From JAUWKC01 sp035529895 (GTDB lineage Bacteria; Planctomycetota; Phycisphaerae; Sedimentisphaerales; Anaerobacaceae), in contig DATKVV010000046.1 of assembly GCA_035529895.1 (NCBI GenBank), positions 23,888 to 87,887 on the forward strand: a stretch of DNA of 64,000 bases, in the 5' to 3' direction. The notes under the pieces are model-generated. The model was not told where the DNA came from, did no database searches, and was given only the letters and a program-made list of their open reading frames with translations. Within the stretch, counting starts at the first letter, position 1. The number at the start of each line of letters is the position of its first letter. Made by a program: the position numbers and the translations under genes. This document shows, one piece after another, positions 54,581-62,079 of this stretch.

Positions 54581-56200
54581 ATGAGTAGATTGCTGGAAAT
54601 CCTCGGCAGGGCGATTACCATCGATACCGCCGATTTGATATGGCATTGGCTCCAGGTGCTTAAGCTTCCCGCCGATGACAGCCGGGACCCGCGCCTTCAG
54701 AAGCTAAACAAAATCGTCGAGCTGGTAGGCCACAGAAAAATAGACGCCGCCGAAGAGCAGTTAAGGCTCTACCTCTTCGACGACCCCGCCTGCATCCGCG
54801 GCCGAATGGCTGCCGCCGCAATCGCTCTGGAAAAGTGCCGGGTACAGAACGCCGTCGAGCAGCTCAATTCCGTCTATATGCGACAGCCAAACAATACCAT
54901 GGCCCTCTACGCCCTCGGCCATTGTTATGAGAGACTCGCCGATGAATCCAACGCCATTAACTTCTATCAGGATTGTCTCAAATTCAAAAACTATCTGCAA
55001 CTTCCCCGCCAGCGCCTTGCCGCAATCTACTTCAAGAACGGCCAGCTCGAAAAAACCATCCACGAATATGAGCTTTTGAGAGATGAATCCCCGGATGAGC
55101 TTTCAACGCTCGTAACCCTCGGCCATTTGTACATCGCCGCCGCCCAGTACCCAAAAGCTATCGCAACGCTCGATACCGCCATTATTATACACCCCGATAA
55201 TTTCCATACACAGGATGACCAAATCGACCAGCTCATCCGCGACGGCCTGCTTCACGAGGCCCTCGAACAGCTCGAACAACTGCTTCAGGACCAGCCCGAC
55301 AGGCTCGACCTGGCCCTAAAGCGGGCCGACATTCTCGGCATGCTCGGTATCACCGAAGAGGCGGTCTGCCAATATCAGCACCTGCTCGAGCTTTGTCCCG
55401 ATTTTCTCGAGGCAACCATTAAGCTCGGCACCCAGTATCTTGCTATGCAGCAGGATACGCTTGCTGCACAGCTATTCAATAGAGCCGTCGAGATAAACGA
55501 CCAGATAGTGGATGCCTACATAGGCCTGGCCATTGCCCAGAAACTCGCCGGCAAGCTCCCGGACGCCGCCCTAACGTTATCCCTCGCCGCCGCAATTCAG
55601 CCAAATACATCCTTATTATTTGCCGAAACCGCCGCCTTACAATTCAAAGCCGGCCTCGACGAAAACCTTTGCTCACACAACGCCGATTCAAACGAACTCA
55701 TGCACGCTGTCATCCAGGCCCATCGCCGGCAGATTGACCGACGCCCGCAAAACCCGGATTTGCACTACAGACTCGGAATCCTCCTGATGAGCATAGGCAG
55801 CATGACAGACGCCGTAAATGCCTTCCAGACCGCCATCCGCATAAACCCAACCCATACCCGCGCCGCAAGCAAACTAGCCGTCTGTCTCTTTGAAACCGGC
55901 CAAAAAGACCTCGCATTACAACAGCTCACCGGGCCCGCCTGCCTCGACAAAGACACCCTCGAACTCCACTACAAAACCGCCTTGCTCTATTGTGACAAGC
56001 TCCGCTTCGCCTCCTCCCTCATAAACCTCGAACGCTCCATGGAGAATAACTTCGCATCCCCCGATGCTACCATCAACATTTCAATCGTCCTTCAGAACCT
56101 CGGCCTCCTCGACAGGGCCGCCGCTCTCTGGGACAACCTTGCCGATACCACCACCCACGCCCTCACTGTCTATCGCCCGGCCTCACCCGACTATTTCTAA
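54581..56200 (+). CDS. Tetratricopeptide-repeat protein
   Basis: 539 residues, soluble, almost entirely helical. At least eight TPR-like units with the usual W/L-G-Y-A-F-A pattern are visible, for example ALYALGHCYERLADESNAI, LVTLGHLYIAAAQYPKAI, AYIGLAIAQKLAGKLPDAA and HYRLGILLMSIGSMTDAV. No catalytic or membrane segment. It is likely a scaffold protein. It is the last gene with host-like composition before the virus-like region, and appears intact. Confidence 0.85.
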   Translation: MSRLLEILGRAITIDTADLIWHWLQVLKLPADDSRDPRLQKLNKIVELVGHRKIDAAEEQLRLYLFDDPACIRGRMAAAAIALEKCRVQNAVEQLNSVYMRQPNNTMALYALGHCYERLADESNAINFYQDCLKFKNYLQLPRQRLAAIYFKNGQLEKTIHEYELLRDESPDELSTLVTLGHLYIAAAQYPKAIATLDTAIIIHPDNFHTQDDQIDQLIRDGLLHEALEQLEQLLQDQPDRLDLALKRADILGMLGITEEAVCQYQHLLELCPDFLEATIKLGTQYLAMQQDTLAAQLFNRAVEINDQIVDAYIGLAIAQKLAGKLPDAALTLSLAAAIQPNTSLLFAETAALQFKAGLDENLCSHNADSNELMHAVIQAHRRQIDRRPQNPDLHYRLGILLMSIGSMTDAVNAFQTAIRINPTHTRAASKLAVCLFETGQKDLALQQLTGPACLDKDTLELHYKTALLYCDKLRFASSLINLERSMENNFASPDATINISIVLQNLGLLDRAAALWDNLADTTTHALTVYRPASPDYF

Positions 56201-56355
56201 AGATAATTAACCATTACCCCTTTACACCCGCTCGCCCGTCGTTACAATCCACATTACGGCTCCGCAGGATACGTCAACGCTCCGAACCGATCTCAACCAC
56301 GGAGCCGTGCTTTCGCCAAAATGTCAAAAACCCAATTAACTGAGGACGTTACCAA

Positions 56356-56562
56356 ATGGCTCAACCACTAAAAAAACCTTGTTCCGATTGTAAGTACTGG
56401 CAACTAAACCCAGACAACGAAACAGGCCTCGTGGGATTCTGCCGTAAATTTCCCCCAACATTTGTTCCGAACAGCCCCACGACAGCCGTAAGCCTCGCCG
56501 GTTGGGCCTATCCCCAAACGGACGCCTTGCAGACGTGCGGCTGCTGGCTTAGAAAAGGTTAA
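56356..56562 (+). CDS. Small four-to-five-Cys protein, probable zinc-binding
   Basis: 68 residues. The pattern CSDCKYW ... GFCRKFPP ... GWAYPQTDALQTCGCW resembles a recurrent small family with spaced Cys and a Y/W-P-Q-T end found in phages and bacteria; function unknown. GAGGA lies 9 nt before the ATG. It is between the host TPR gene and the virus-like operon and has no GATC sites, so membership is uncertain. Confidence 0.6.
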   Translation: MAQPLKKPCSDCKYWQLNPDNETGLVGFCRKFPPTFVPNSPTTAVSLAGWAYPQTDALQTCGCWLRKG

Positions 56563-56726
56563 GCCGGAAGAACCAACAGAATCGAGCCCGCCGAAGAAAT
56601 CCAGAAGAATCAAAAACACGGCCGAATGAAACATAACATATATTCAAACTCGTAAATTCGGCAAACACCTAATCAGGCCAAATTCGGATTATCGGCGGGA
56701 TGCCGGTTTAACTTGAACGGCTAAGC

Positions 56727-56757
56727 AAAAAAACAGCCCTGCACAACGGGCAGGGCT
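56727..56757 (-). terminator. Hairpin with minus-strand T-tract
   Basis: Perfect eight-base stem AGCCCTGC / GCAGGGCT with a seven-base loop; seven A precede it on the plus strand (T-tract on the minus strand). No minus-strand gene is known to its right inside the window, so its role is unclear. Confidence 0.5.
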
Positions 56758-56883
56758 TAACTCCAATCAGAAGGCATAAGCTTCCGATGGAGCACGGATG
56801 CAAGTATAGCACGCCAAGTCGAACAGGGCAAAGAAAATCCCTGTTTTCCCCGTTTTTTTTTGCTATACCACACCGGGGCTTAT

Positions 56884-56909
56884 CCCTTCTGATTTTTCAT
56901 CAGAAAGGG
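56884..56909 (+). promoter_or_regulatory. Hairpin covering the ribosome site of the first operon gene
   Basis: CCCTTCTGAT pairs with ATCAGAAAGGG (one bulged A, loop TTTTC). The AAAGGG arm is the ribosome site of the next gene, 7 nt before the ATG at 56917, so the structure would block initiation until opened. Confidence 0.5.
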
Positions 56910-56916
56910 TATGCCT

Positions 56917-57426
56917 ATGGAACACGAGGGGGTCATCAAGTCTAACCGCAAATGGCACGCAGTCAACGCCGAGGCCGTCCAGAAACAACTTGAGAGCGAC
57001 GAGTTTATTCACAAGGGAACCTGTGGCGAAGGACTGCCAATCCACACGTTCAGGATCGTCGGCGAACAGCTTGAAGGCCGGTTGAGGCCGTGCAAGGCTT
57101 TTGACCGAGCGGACAGGGCAAGAACGGCGGAAATTTGGTATCACAACGGAACCGGCAAAGAGCAGGGCGTTGCAATCCGTTTATCAAAAATGCTCTGGCA
57201 GGTGATCAGCGAACATCATCTTTTTGGGCGGTGGATCAGAATCACTTACAAGGGCAGCGTGCGGGGGAAATTTCCAAACAGTATGAAAGTGTATTTGGTT
57301 GAAGCAGACACAGGGACAATAACCGAACAATTCGAAAGGGTAGAAACCAATGGAGACCGAAAAAATAGAAAACCACGCAAACCAAAACAAATCAGAAGGC
57401 CAGCCACAGCAGCCGTCACAGCCTGA
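56917..57426 (+). CDS. Virus-like operon protein 1, unknown, possibly nucleic-acid-binding
   Basis: 169 residues from the ATG at 56917 (AAGGG 7 nt upstream; the ATG at 56911 is too close). The core has GVAIRLSKMLWQVISEHHLFGRW-type helix followed by strands (WIRITYKGSVRG, MKVYLVEAD), similar in style to small phage OB-fold or ssDNA-binding proteins, and a very basic tail (KNRKPRKPKQIRR). No family is assigned. It overlaps the next gene by 77 nt in another frame. Confidence 0.65.
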   Translation: MEHEGVIKSNRKWHAVNAEAVQKQLESDEFIHKGTCGEGLPIHTFRIVGEQLEGRLRPCKAFDRADRARTAEIWYHNGTGKEQGVAIRLSKMLWQVISEHHLFGRWIRITYKGSVRGKFPNSMKVYLVEADTGTITEQFERVETNGDRKNRKPRKPKQIRRPATAAVTA

Positions 57427-57802
57427 ACCGGCAAAAAGTATGAGTGCCAGGCTCTTGGAAACGCAACAGAAGCAAATGGAACAAAAAACAGCAGGCGGCG
57501 TCACCATCACCGAGCCACAAGCGGGTATGCAGCAATTTACACCGAAGGCCGAAACGTCCACCACGACAGAGCAGCGGCCCGACAAGCCGAGCTCCGCCAA
57601 ATTAGTCGAAGCGGCAGAACAACTTTCGGAAGAGTTATTGCACGGGCCGGATAAACAGGCCACCGGCTTGGCAATTTTACTAAGCGGCATCGCTGAGCAG
57701 CATCACCAAGACTTGAAAGCGTTGATCAATGCTATCTACGATTTACGCAGCCAGGTAGCAGCCGACTTCGAAAACATTTACACAGACTTGCGGAATCGAT
57801 AA
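57350..57802 (+). CDS. Virus-like operon protein 2, disordered N-terminus and helical C-terminus
   Basis: 150 residues. The first 80 are Gln/Pro/Thr-rich and likely disordered; about 85-150 form helices (KLVEAAEQLSEELLHG, IAEQHHQDLKALINAIYDL). No family recognised. AAAGGG lies 9 nt before the ATG, inside the preceding gene. Could be a scaffold or regulator. Confidence 0.6.
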   Translation: METEKIENHANQNKSEGQPQQPSQPEPAKSMSARLLETQQKQMEQKTAGGVTITEPQAGMQQFTPKAETSTTTEQRPDKPSSAKLVEAAEQLSEELLHGPDKQATGLAILLSGIAEQHHQDLKALINAIYDLRSQVAADFENIYTDLRNR

Positions 57803-57894
57803 GAACCATAGGCACGCTGGACGGCGGGGACTGAGGGCGTCGGGCCAAGCCGTCCAGCACTTTTGAAATATTGAGTACAAGGGCTAAAAACATT

Positions 57895-58152
57895 ATGAAC
57901 TGTCCAAATTGTAGGAAACCAGCCGAAACGATTGACGTTGAAGGGCGAAAAATCGTCAACTGTCAGGCTTGCGATCAATCGTTTGAGATCAGGGGCGGGG
58001 AAGCGGTTGTTATTAGCGATCAGGAACTTGGCTATTTAACGGTAGGGGGGCCGCCGCCGGAACCGGCAGGGCCGATCCCACCGCCACCGGAACCCACAGG
58101 GCAAAGAAAATCCGAGGGCTTGTCTATAAACCTTATCTTTGAGGGCGACTAA
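57895..58152 (+). CDS. Virus-like operon protein 3, zinc ribbon
   Basis: 85 residues. C-P-N-C at residues 3-6 and C-Q-A-C at about 23-26 form a treble-clef-like zinc ribbon, followed by a short beta strand and a Pro-rich tail (GGPPPEPAGPIPPPPEP). The start at 57895 is an ATG with a distant AGGG. The stop is directly followed by the next ATG. Confidence 0.65.
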   Translation: MNCPNCRKPAETIDVEGRKIVNCQACDQSFEIRGGEAVVISDQELGYLTVGGPPPEPAGPIPPPPEPTGQRKSEGLSINLIFEGD

Positions 58153-58674
58153 ATGGCAAAAAAGAAACAGACCAAAAAGCCGTCACCACAGCGGCCAGCA
58201 CCAGCACCAGCACCAGCACCGACAGAGCAGCCACCGAATCCGGATTTTGAGGCGGCGGTGACACCGCCGACGCCGCCTGAAGCCGAGCGCAAAGACGGCA
58301 GAGGCGGAGCGAGGCCAGGGGCGGGCAGGCCGCCAGGGATGACAGACGAAAAGGCCAGAGTCAAGAATCTGCCGAGGCAGCCGAATCAAACGATCAAGCA
58401 GGGCGTCGAAATGCTTTTTACTGTTTGGGCCAAACGCGTCAAGGTGAACCAAATCCGACTAAGTGACACCGAAGCCGATACCTTAGCCTTGCCGCTAACA
58501 CAGTTGCAAGACTATTATTTTCCCGACGCCATACCCGAAATAGCGTGGGTCTGGCTTTCGGCGGCGGGGGCGTTTGTGATGATCGTGGACGCAAAGATCA
58601 GGCTGATCGAAGCGGCAAGGGCGGCAAAACCGCAGACCGACACAGGGCAAGGGAGCGATGTTGCAAAAACCTGA
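58153..58674 (+). CDS. Virus-like operon protein 4, Pro/Ala-rich with one membrane segment
   Basis: 173 residues. The basic start and a PAPAPAPAP run encoded by CCAGCA repeats lead to GGARPGAGRPPG, a motif frequent near the start of phage packaging and DNA-binding proteins. A hydrophobic helix is at about 130-147 (IAWVWLSAAGAFVMIVDA), and the C-terminus is charged. Unknown function; possibly a virion membrane or packaging protein. It overlaps the ATPase gene by 17 nt. Confidence 0.6.
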   Translation: MAKKKQTKKPSPQRPAPAPAPAPTEQPPNPDFEAAVTPPTPPEAERKDGRGGARPGAGRPPGMTDEKARVKNLPRQPNQTIKQGVEMLFTVWAKRVKVNQIRLSDTEADTLALPLTQLQDYYFPDAIPEIAWVWLSAAGAFVMIVDAKIRLIEAARAAKPQTDTGQGSDVAKT

Positions 58675-59314
58675 CAACAAGATCATCATCGGCAAGACCG
58701 GATCGGGCAAGACGGTTAAAGTGCTTAGCCTGATAAGGGAGCGTGACCGCGTAGTGATGTTCGACACTTTAGGCCACGATTACAGCGACGGCGTTGTTTT
58801 CTATAATCTGGACGAACTAAAGGCATTTTGGCTGAAGGTCTATCGCGGCCCGTTCAGGCTGATATACCGGCCCGTCGACGAGCAGGCGGAATTTGCCGAA
58901 ATATGCGATCTTGTCTATAAGTGCGGGAATCTGGTTTTTGTGGTCGAGGAATTGTCACTGTTTGCCGAACCGATGCGAACACCGTTAGCGTTCAAACGCA
59001 TCTTGAAACAAGGCCGTCACCGTGACATACGTTTTGTCGGCGTCACGCAACGCCCTCACGGAATCGATCGCATTATCACGAGTCAGGCAAATGAAGTTTA
59101 TGTTTTTCGGACGGACGAACCCAGGGACGTTAAGTATCTGCAAGAACGCTTAGGGGATGAGATCGGCGAACTCTTGCAGCGATTGGAACCATACCAATAC
59201 ATACTAAAGACGGATGAGAGCGATGAATTTATAACGGGAAAGGAATCCTATGAAACCGAAGCGGAGCAAGGGCAGGCGGATCAAGTTGACGCAGGGGATG
59301 TTTGCGATCGTTGA
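58658..59314 (+). CDS. P-loop packaging ATPase, FtsK/HerA type (PM2/PRD1 P9-like)
   Basis: 218 residues. Walker A GKTGSGKT at 12-19, Walker B NLVFVVEELS at 91-100 with catalytic Glu, and a sensor-like GVTQRP at 128-133. This compact single-domain plan, without membrane or DNA-translocase extras, is typical of genome-packaging ATPases of tailless viruses with double-jelly-roll capsids, and less like Zot of filamentous phages, which carries a membrane segment. Weak ribosome site (GGGAG, 2 nt). The last about 22 codons overlap the HNH gene in another frame. It lies 0.9 kb upstream of the putative capsid gene. Confidence 0.82.
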   Translation: MLQKPDNKIIIGKTGSGKTVKVLSLIRERDRVVMFDTLGHDYSDGVVFYNLDELKAFWLKVYRGPFRLIYRPVDEQAEFAEICDLVYKCGNLVFVVEELSLFAEPMRTPLAFKRILKQGRHRDIRFVGVTQRPHGIDRIITSQANEVYVFRTDEPRDVKYLQERLGDEIGELLQRLEPYQYILKTDESDEFITGKESYETEAEQGQADQVDAGDVCDR

Positions 59315-59582
59315 CGAGCAGGACTTCAAGAAACTGTGCAAGTGGAAATGGTGCGCAAAGAAGTCGGCTTTTAATTGGTACGCTGTGCGCGGCAAGTGGC
59401 ACGGGGCAAAAACACAAATCGTCCGTATGCATCGGGAAATAATGAACTGTCCAAGCGACAAGGAAGTTCGCCATAAGAACCACAAGAGCTTAGACAACAG
59501 GCGGCGGAATTTGCTTGTTACGACGAAACTCAAAAACATTCTATTTAACGAGGAGCCGCCACCTGAACCCGCACCGTTCTAA
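59250..59582 (+). CDS. HNH endonuclease, free-standing homing type
   Basis: 110 residues. N-terminal ILTQGMFAIVD-like segment (RIKLTQGMFAIVDEQDF), the KWKW element and the HNH core: MHREIMN (His61), RHKNHKSLDNRRRNL (His75, Asn83, Asn87). In most relatives the residue before the second His is Asp (VDH); here it is Arg, so activity is uncertain. AAAGGA lies 6 nt before the ATG, within the ATPase gene. Such genes are mobile and common in phages. Confidence 0.8.
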   Translation: MKPKRSKGRRIKLTQGMFAIVDEQDFKKLCKWKWCAKKSAFNWYAVRGKWHGAKTQIVRMHREIMNCPSDKEVRHKNHKSLDNRRRNLLVTTKLKNILFNEEPPPEPAPF

Positions 59583-59627
59583 TTAAAACTGCGAAAAAAC
59601 CGGCCGAGATTGAAAGGAGCAAAGCCT

Positions 59628-59954
59628 ATGGGAATCGAATCCACAGCCAAGATCGTTGTCGACGTTTTAGCGGCCGATCCGGAGACAAGGGACGACGACA
59701 ACAGACTTGCTTTTGAGGTCTTAGGCCGGATTTTGACGGGCAAGGAAAAATCACAGGTTCTTACCTTGCGAAAACGCGATCTCCGAAAACTGCCGCAATT
59801 TGCAACCATTACACGGATGAGGGCCGTCATTCAAAACGAGCTCGGCAAATATCTGCCGACATCGGAAGCGGTTAGGCGGCGTCGCCGGATAAGCGAAGCG
59901 GCGTGGGAGCAATGGTTGACCGGTACGCCGACTTTTGCACAGTTCCAGGGGTAA
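59628..59954 (+). CDS. Virus-like operon protein 6, small helical basic protein
   Basis: 108 residues from the ATG at 59628 (AAGGAG 8 nt upstream). Helical, with a basic middle (LRKRDLRKLPQF) and RRRRRISEAAWEQWL near the end; likely DNA- or RNA-associated. No family recognised. Followed by a GGGCAA/TTGCCC hairpin (59960-59984) before the structural genes. Confidence 0.6.
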   Translation: MGIESTAKIVVDVLAADPETRDDDNRLAFEVLGRILTGKEKSQVLTLRKRDLRKLPQFATITRMRAVIQNELGKYLPTSEAVRRRRRISEAAWEQWLTGTPTFAQFQG

Positions 59955-60063
59955 GGCAAGGGCAATAAAAAATTTTCTTTGCCCGTATTGCGTGGTTTCT
60001 TCGGCGGCGGTAGTTTTGCTGTTGGTTTTTGAGAACTTTACGGGCTTTTTAAAGGAGTAAATT

Positions 60064-60195
60064 ATGAATCTACAAGCGAAACTGCCCAACGCCGATTTTG
60101 TGGTTAAGGCCGCGATCGCGATCTTTATCGTGATGTTCGTGATCCGCTTGACTCCGGACGGGTGGGGCATCAAAAAGTGGTTCACGCCGGTTTGA
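60064..60195 (+). CDS. 43-residue single-helix membrane protein
   Basis: ATG at 60064 has AAAGGAG 7 nt upstream and stops at 60193. The peptide has one membrane helix (VVKAAIAIFIVMFVIRL, about 13-29) and a short C-terminal tail ending in KKWFTPV. It lies directly upstream of the putative capsid gene; small membrane proteins next to capsid genes are usual in viruses with an internal lipid membrane. It is inferred to be a virion membrane protein. Confidence 0.65.
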   Translation: MNLQAKLPNADFVVKAAIAIFIVMFVIRLTPDGWGIKKWFTPV

Positions 60196-60255
60196 TCTAA
60201 CCGACCAACAGCGGGAAAAAACCAAAAACAGAATCGAATTTTTTATGAGGCTTAT

Positions 60256-61116
60256 ATGCTTACGAAATTTGAAAAACAAGCCAACTTGACGGGTATTGCA
60301 GCCGGAGCGATCTGCACGGCACAGCTGCCAGCCGATCGCGTGCATCACGGCTTGTATCTTGTTTGTCGGAAGGCGGCGGCGGCGGCGATGAGCGAGGCAG
60401 AAATCGAAGCCGACGTCGGCAAGATCATAATCAGGCTGGATGGAGACATCAAGATCGAAGCGACGGCGGCTCAGCTTTTTGACGTTTGGCGGTATTGGTA
60501 CGGCCAGCACGGGGCGTTTACGATCGCCGGTCTGATCCCGATCCCGTTCACACGGCCTAACTTGATCCCTGCAATCCATCGGGCGGCTTTGGCGTGGGGG
60601 ATGAAGGGCGTGGAATCCTACACGATCGAGGTTGCGATTGCGGGCGTTGCAACATTGGTGTCGATCGAGGTCTGGTGCGAGGTCGAGGATCGGGTTGCAG
60701 AATTAGGCCGTCACCTGTGCATCGGGTATCATCCGCAAAGTTTTGCCAGCACGGGCGTTCAGGAATTGAACACCCTGCCCTTTGGTGATAACGACAAGGC
60801 GATGTTGGCGATCCACATCGGGCACGGCAGCGGGGCGATCAAGTCGGTTAATTGCAAGGCGACGATCAGCAACAAGAGCGAGGAGATATACGCCGAGCTT
60901 GCAGCCGAGGCGAACAACCACATCCTCAGACAAGCGGGGCGAACGAATCAAACGGGCTGGTATCACATCGATTTTGCACAGATCAACGACGTGTCAGGGT
61001 ATCTGCCGAGCGGCCCGATCAGTGCCTTTCGCCAGCAAATCGACTGGGGCACGCAGCCAAACAATTATCCCGTTTTGATCGAGGAAGTCCGAGGCCTTAC
61101 AACTGCGGTTGCGTGA
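60256..61116 (+). CDS. Putative double-jelly-roll major capsid protein (PM2 P2-like)
   Basis: 286 residues, almost all beta strands. The layout matches what I know of P2-type coat proteins: an N-terminal helix, a strand-rich half with IIIRLDGDIKIEATAAQLFDV, a central GMKGVESYTIEVAIAG, then a second half containing L-P-F-G-D-N-D-K-A, a HIGHGSGAIKSVN strand, N-N-H-I-L-R-Q-A-G, Q-T-G-W-Y-H-I-D-F, and a closing NNYPVLIEEVRGL. The length is close to the compact PM2 capsid protein. GAGG lies 5 nt before the ATG. Neighbours (packaging ATPase, small membrane proteins) support the call. A search or structure prediction is needed for proof. Confidence 0.72.
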   Translation: MLTKFEKQANLTGIAAGAICTAQLPADRVHHGLYLVCRKAAAAAMSEAEIEADVGKIIIRLDGDIKIEATAAQLFDVWRYWYGQHGAFTIAGLIPIPFTRPNLIPAIHRAALAWGMKGVESYTIEVAIAGVATLVSIEVWCEVEDRVAELGRHLCIGYHPQSFASTGVQELNTLPFGDNDKAMLAIHIGHGSGAIKSVNCKATISNKSEEIYAELAAEANNHILRQAGRTNQTGWYHIDFAQINDVSGYLPSGPISAFRQQIDWGTQPNNYPVLIEEVRGLTTAVA

Positions 61117-61162
61117 TGATTCGTACACCACAGGGCAAAGGACTTGTTAGAGGGCTTACTTT

Positions 61163-61447
61163 ATGGCTTTGTTTAGTGATACGCAGGGCACGCAGACAAA
61201 CGATAGCTGGCTGGCGGGCTTAGGCAATCTTGTTAAGCAGGGCGTTGGCCTCTTTGCCGAGGTCAGGGACATACTAAATCCGCCAAATCAGAACGGCAGA
61301 ACGATCCAGTTTCAAGCACCAGCACCAGCACCGGCATCCTATACGCCGAACGTGAGCTTGTCGGATTATGCGTTTACGCCGAACTGGTATCTATTGGCGT
61401 TCGGGGCGGGCGTCCTGATCCTTGCTTTTGTGATAAGCAGAAATTGA
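61163..61447 (+). CDS. Small virion-type membrane protein, C-terminal helix
   Basis: 94 residues. The polar N-terminus has an amphipathic helix (GLGNLVKQGVGLFAEV), then an APAPAPAS run, and a C-terminal membrane helix (WYLLAFGAGVLILAFVI, about 74-90). GAGGG lies 8 nt before the ATG. No family recognised; the architecture fits a minor membrane protein of an internal-membrane virus. Confidence 0.65.
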   Translation: MALFSDTQGTQTNDSWLAGLGNLVKQGVGLFAEVRDILNPPNQNGRTIQFQAPAPAPASYTPNVSLSDYAFTPNWYLLAFGAGVLILAFVISRN

Positions 61448-61454
61448 GGGGTAT

Positions 61455-61685
61455 ATGATCGGCCCGTTACTATCGGCGGCAACAGGTTTTCTTCAGGAGG
61501 CAGGGCCGGTCGCAGGGGCTTTGGGCGATATGGGGCTTTTTGGCGGCGGCGGCGAAACCAGCAGTGCATATTCGACGAGCAGCGGCATGTTTTACACAGG
61601 GCCGTTCGGGATTGAGAAAAAAACAGACATCTTTTTATTAGTAATCCTTGCGGCGATATTGGTTTTTTTGTTGGTGAAAAAGTAA
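61455..61685 (+). CDS. Small virion-type membrane protein, C-terminal helix, Gly-rich
   Basis: 76 residues with a Gly-rich middle (MGLFGGGGE) and a C-terminal membrane helix (IFLLVILAAILVFLLV, about 59-74) ending in KK. GAGGGG precedes the ATG. It starts 7 nt after the preceding gene and its stop adjoins the next ATG. Confidence 0.65.
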   Translation: MIGPLLSAATGFLQEAGPVAGALGDMGLFGGGGETSSAYSTSSGMFYTGPFGIEKKTDIFLLVILAAILVFLLVKK

Positions 61686-62075
61686 ATGGGTAGCCATTCA
61701 ACAAGTATAACGACGCAAAAAGACGAGCGAACAGCCGTTGAAGGTTCTGAAGGGGCGATCGTTGCTGCACCGGAATCGTATATTCAGTTTCCGTTTACAA
61801 CGCATCTCACTGTATCGGGCAAGGTTGGCCAATACATAGAGCAGTTTCCCCCAGAGGTCGCGGCGGCTTTGGGCAATATTCTGCAATCCAATGAAGAAAT
61901 AATTGGTCAAATTATCGGTTTTTCAAAGGAAGCGATGCAGGGCTTGTTTGCGAGCACGCAGCAGCTCGGTGAAAAATTGAGTGAGGCAAAAGAGCCAACT
62001 GAAACATCGTCTTTTACTAAGTTTTTACCCTATATCGTTTTAGCTTTTTTAGCCGTAATCGTTTTGACACGGTGA
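61686..62075 (+). CDS. Small virion-type membrane protein, helical with C-terminal anchor
   Basis: 129 residues: a polar N-terminus, helices (FPPEVAAALGNILQS, EAMQGLFASTQQL) and a C-terminal membrane helix (FLPYIVLAFLAVIVL). It begins directly at the stop of the preceding gene with no own ribosome site, so it depends on translational coupling. Unknown family. Confidence 0.65.
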   Translation: MGSHSTSITTQKDERTAVEGSEGAIVAAPESYIQFPFTTHLTVSGKVGQYIEQFPPEVAAALGNILQSNEEIIGQIIGFSKEAMQGLFASTQQLGEKLSEAKEPTETSSFTKFLPYIVLAFLAVIVLTR

Positions 62076-62079
62076 CACT

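Larger units (their letters stand above)
56563..56916. other. Noncoding region rich in inverted repeats, left of the virus-like operon
   Basis: 354 nt without a gene. Successive inverted repeats: AGCCCTGC/GCAGGGCT (56735-56757), GTATAGCA/TGCTATAC (56804-56811, 56861-56868), AACAGGG/CCCTGTT (56822-56845, followed within 7 nt by nine T), and CCCTTCTGAT/ATCAGAAAGGG (56884-56909). It may hold a promoter, attenuator or replication signal; no attachment site or tRNA is recognised. Confidence 0.5.

Noticed and set aside
56201..56355. ACGGCTCCG/CGGAGCCGT inverted repeat (56256-56264, 56300-56308) as attachment site
   Set aside because: A nine-base repeat 35 nt apart is not enough; no tRNA or matching second copy is visible in the window.
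58195..58225. CCAGCA tandem repeat as a CRISPR or satellite
   Set aside because: It lies in frame in a Pro/Ala-rich linker and a similar run encodes APAPA at 61315; simple coding repeat.
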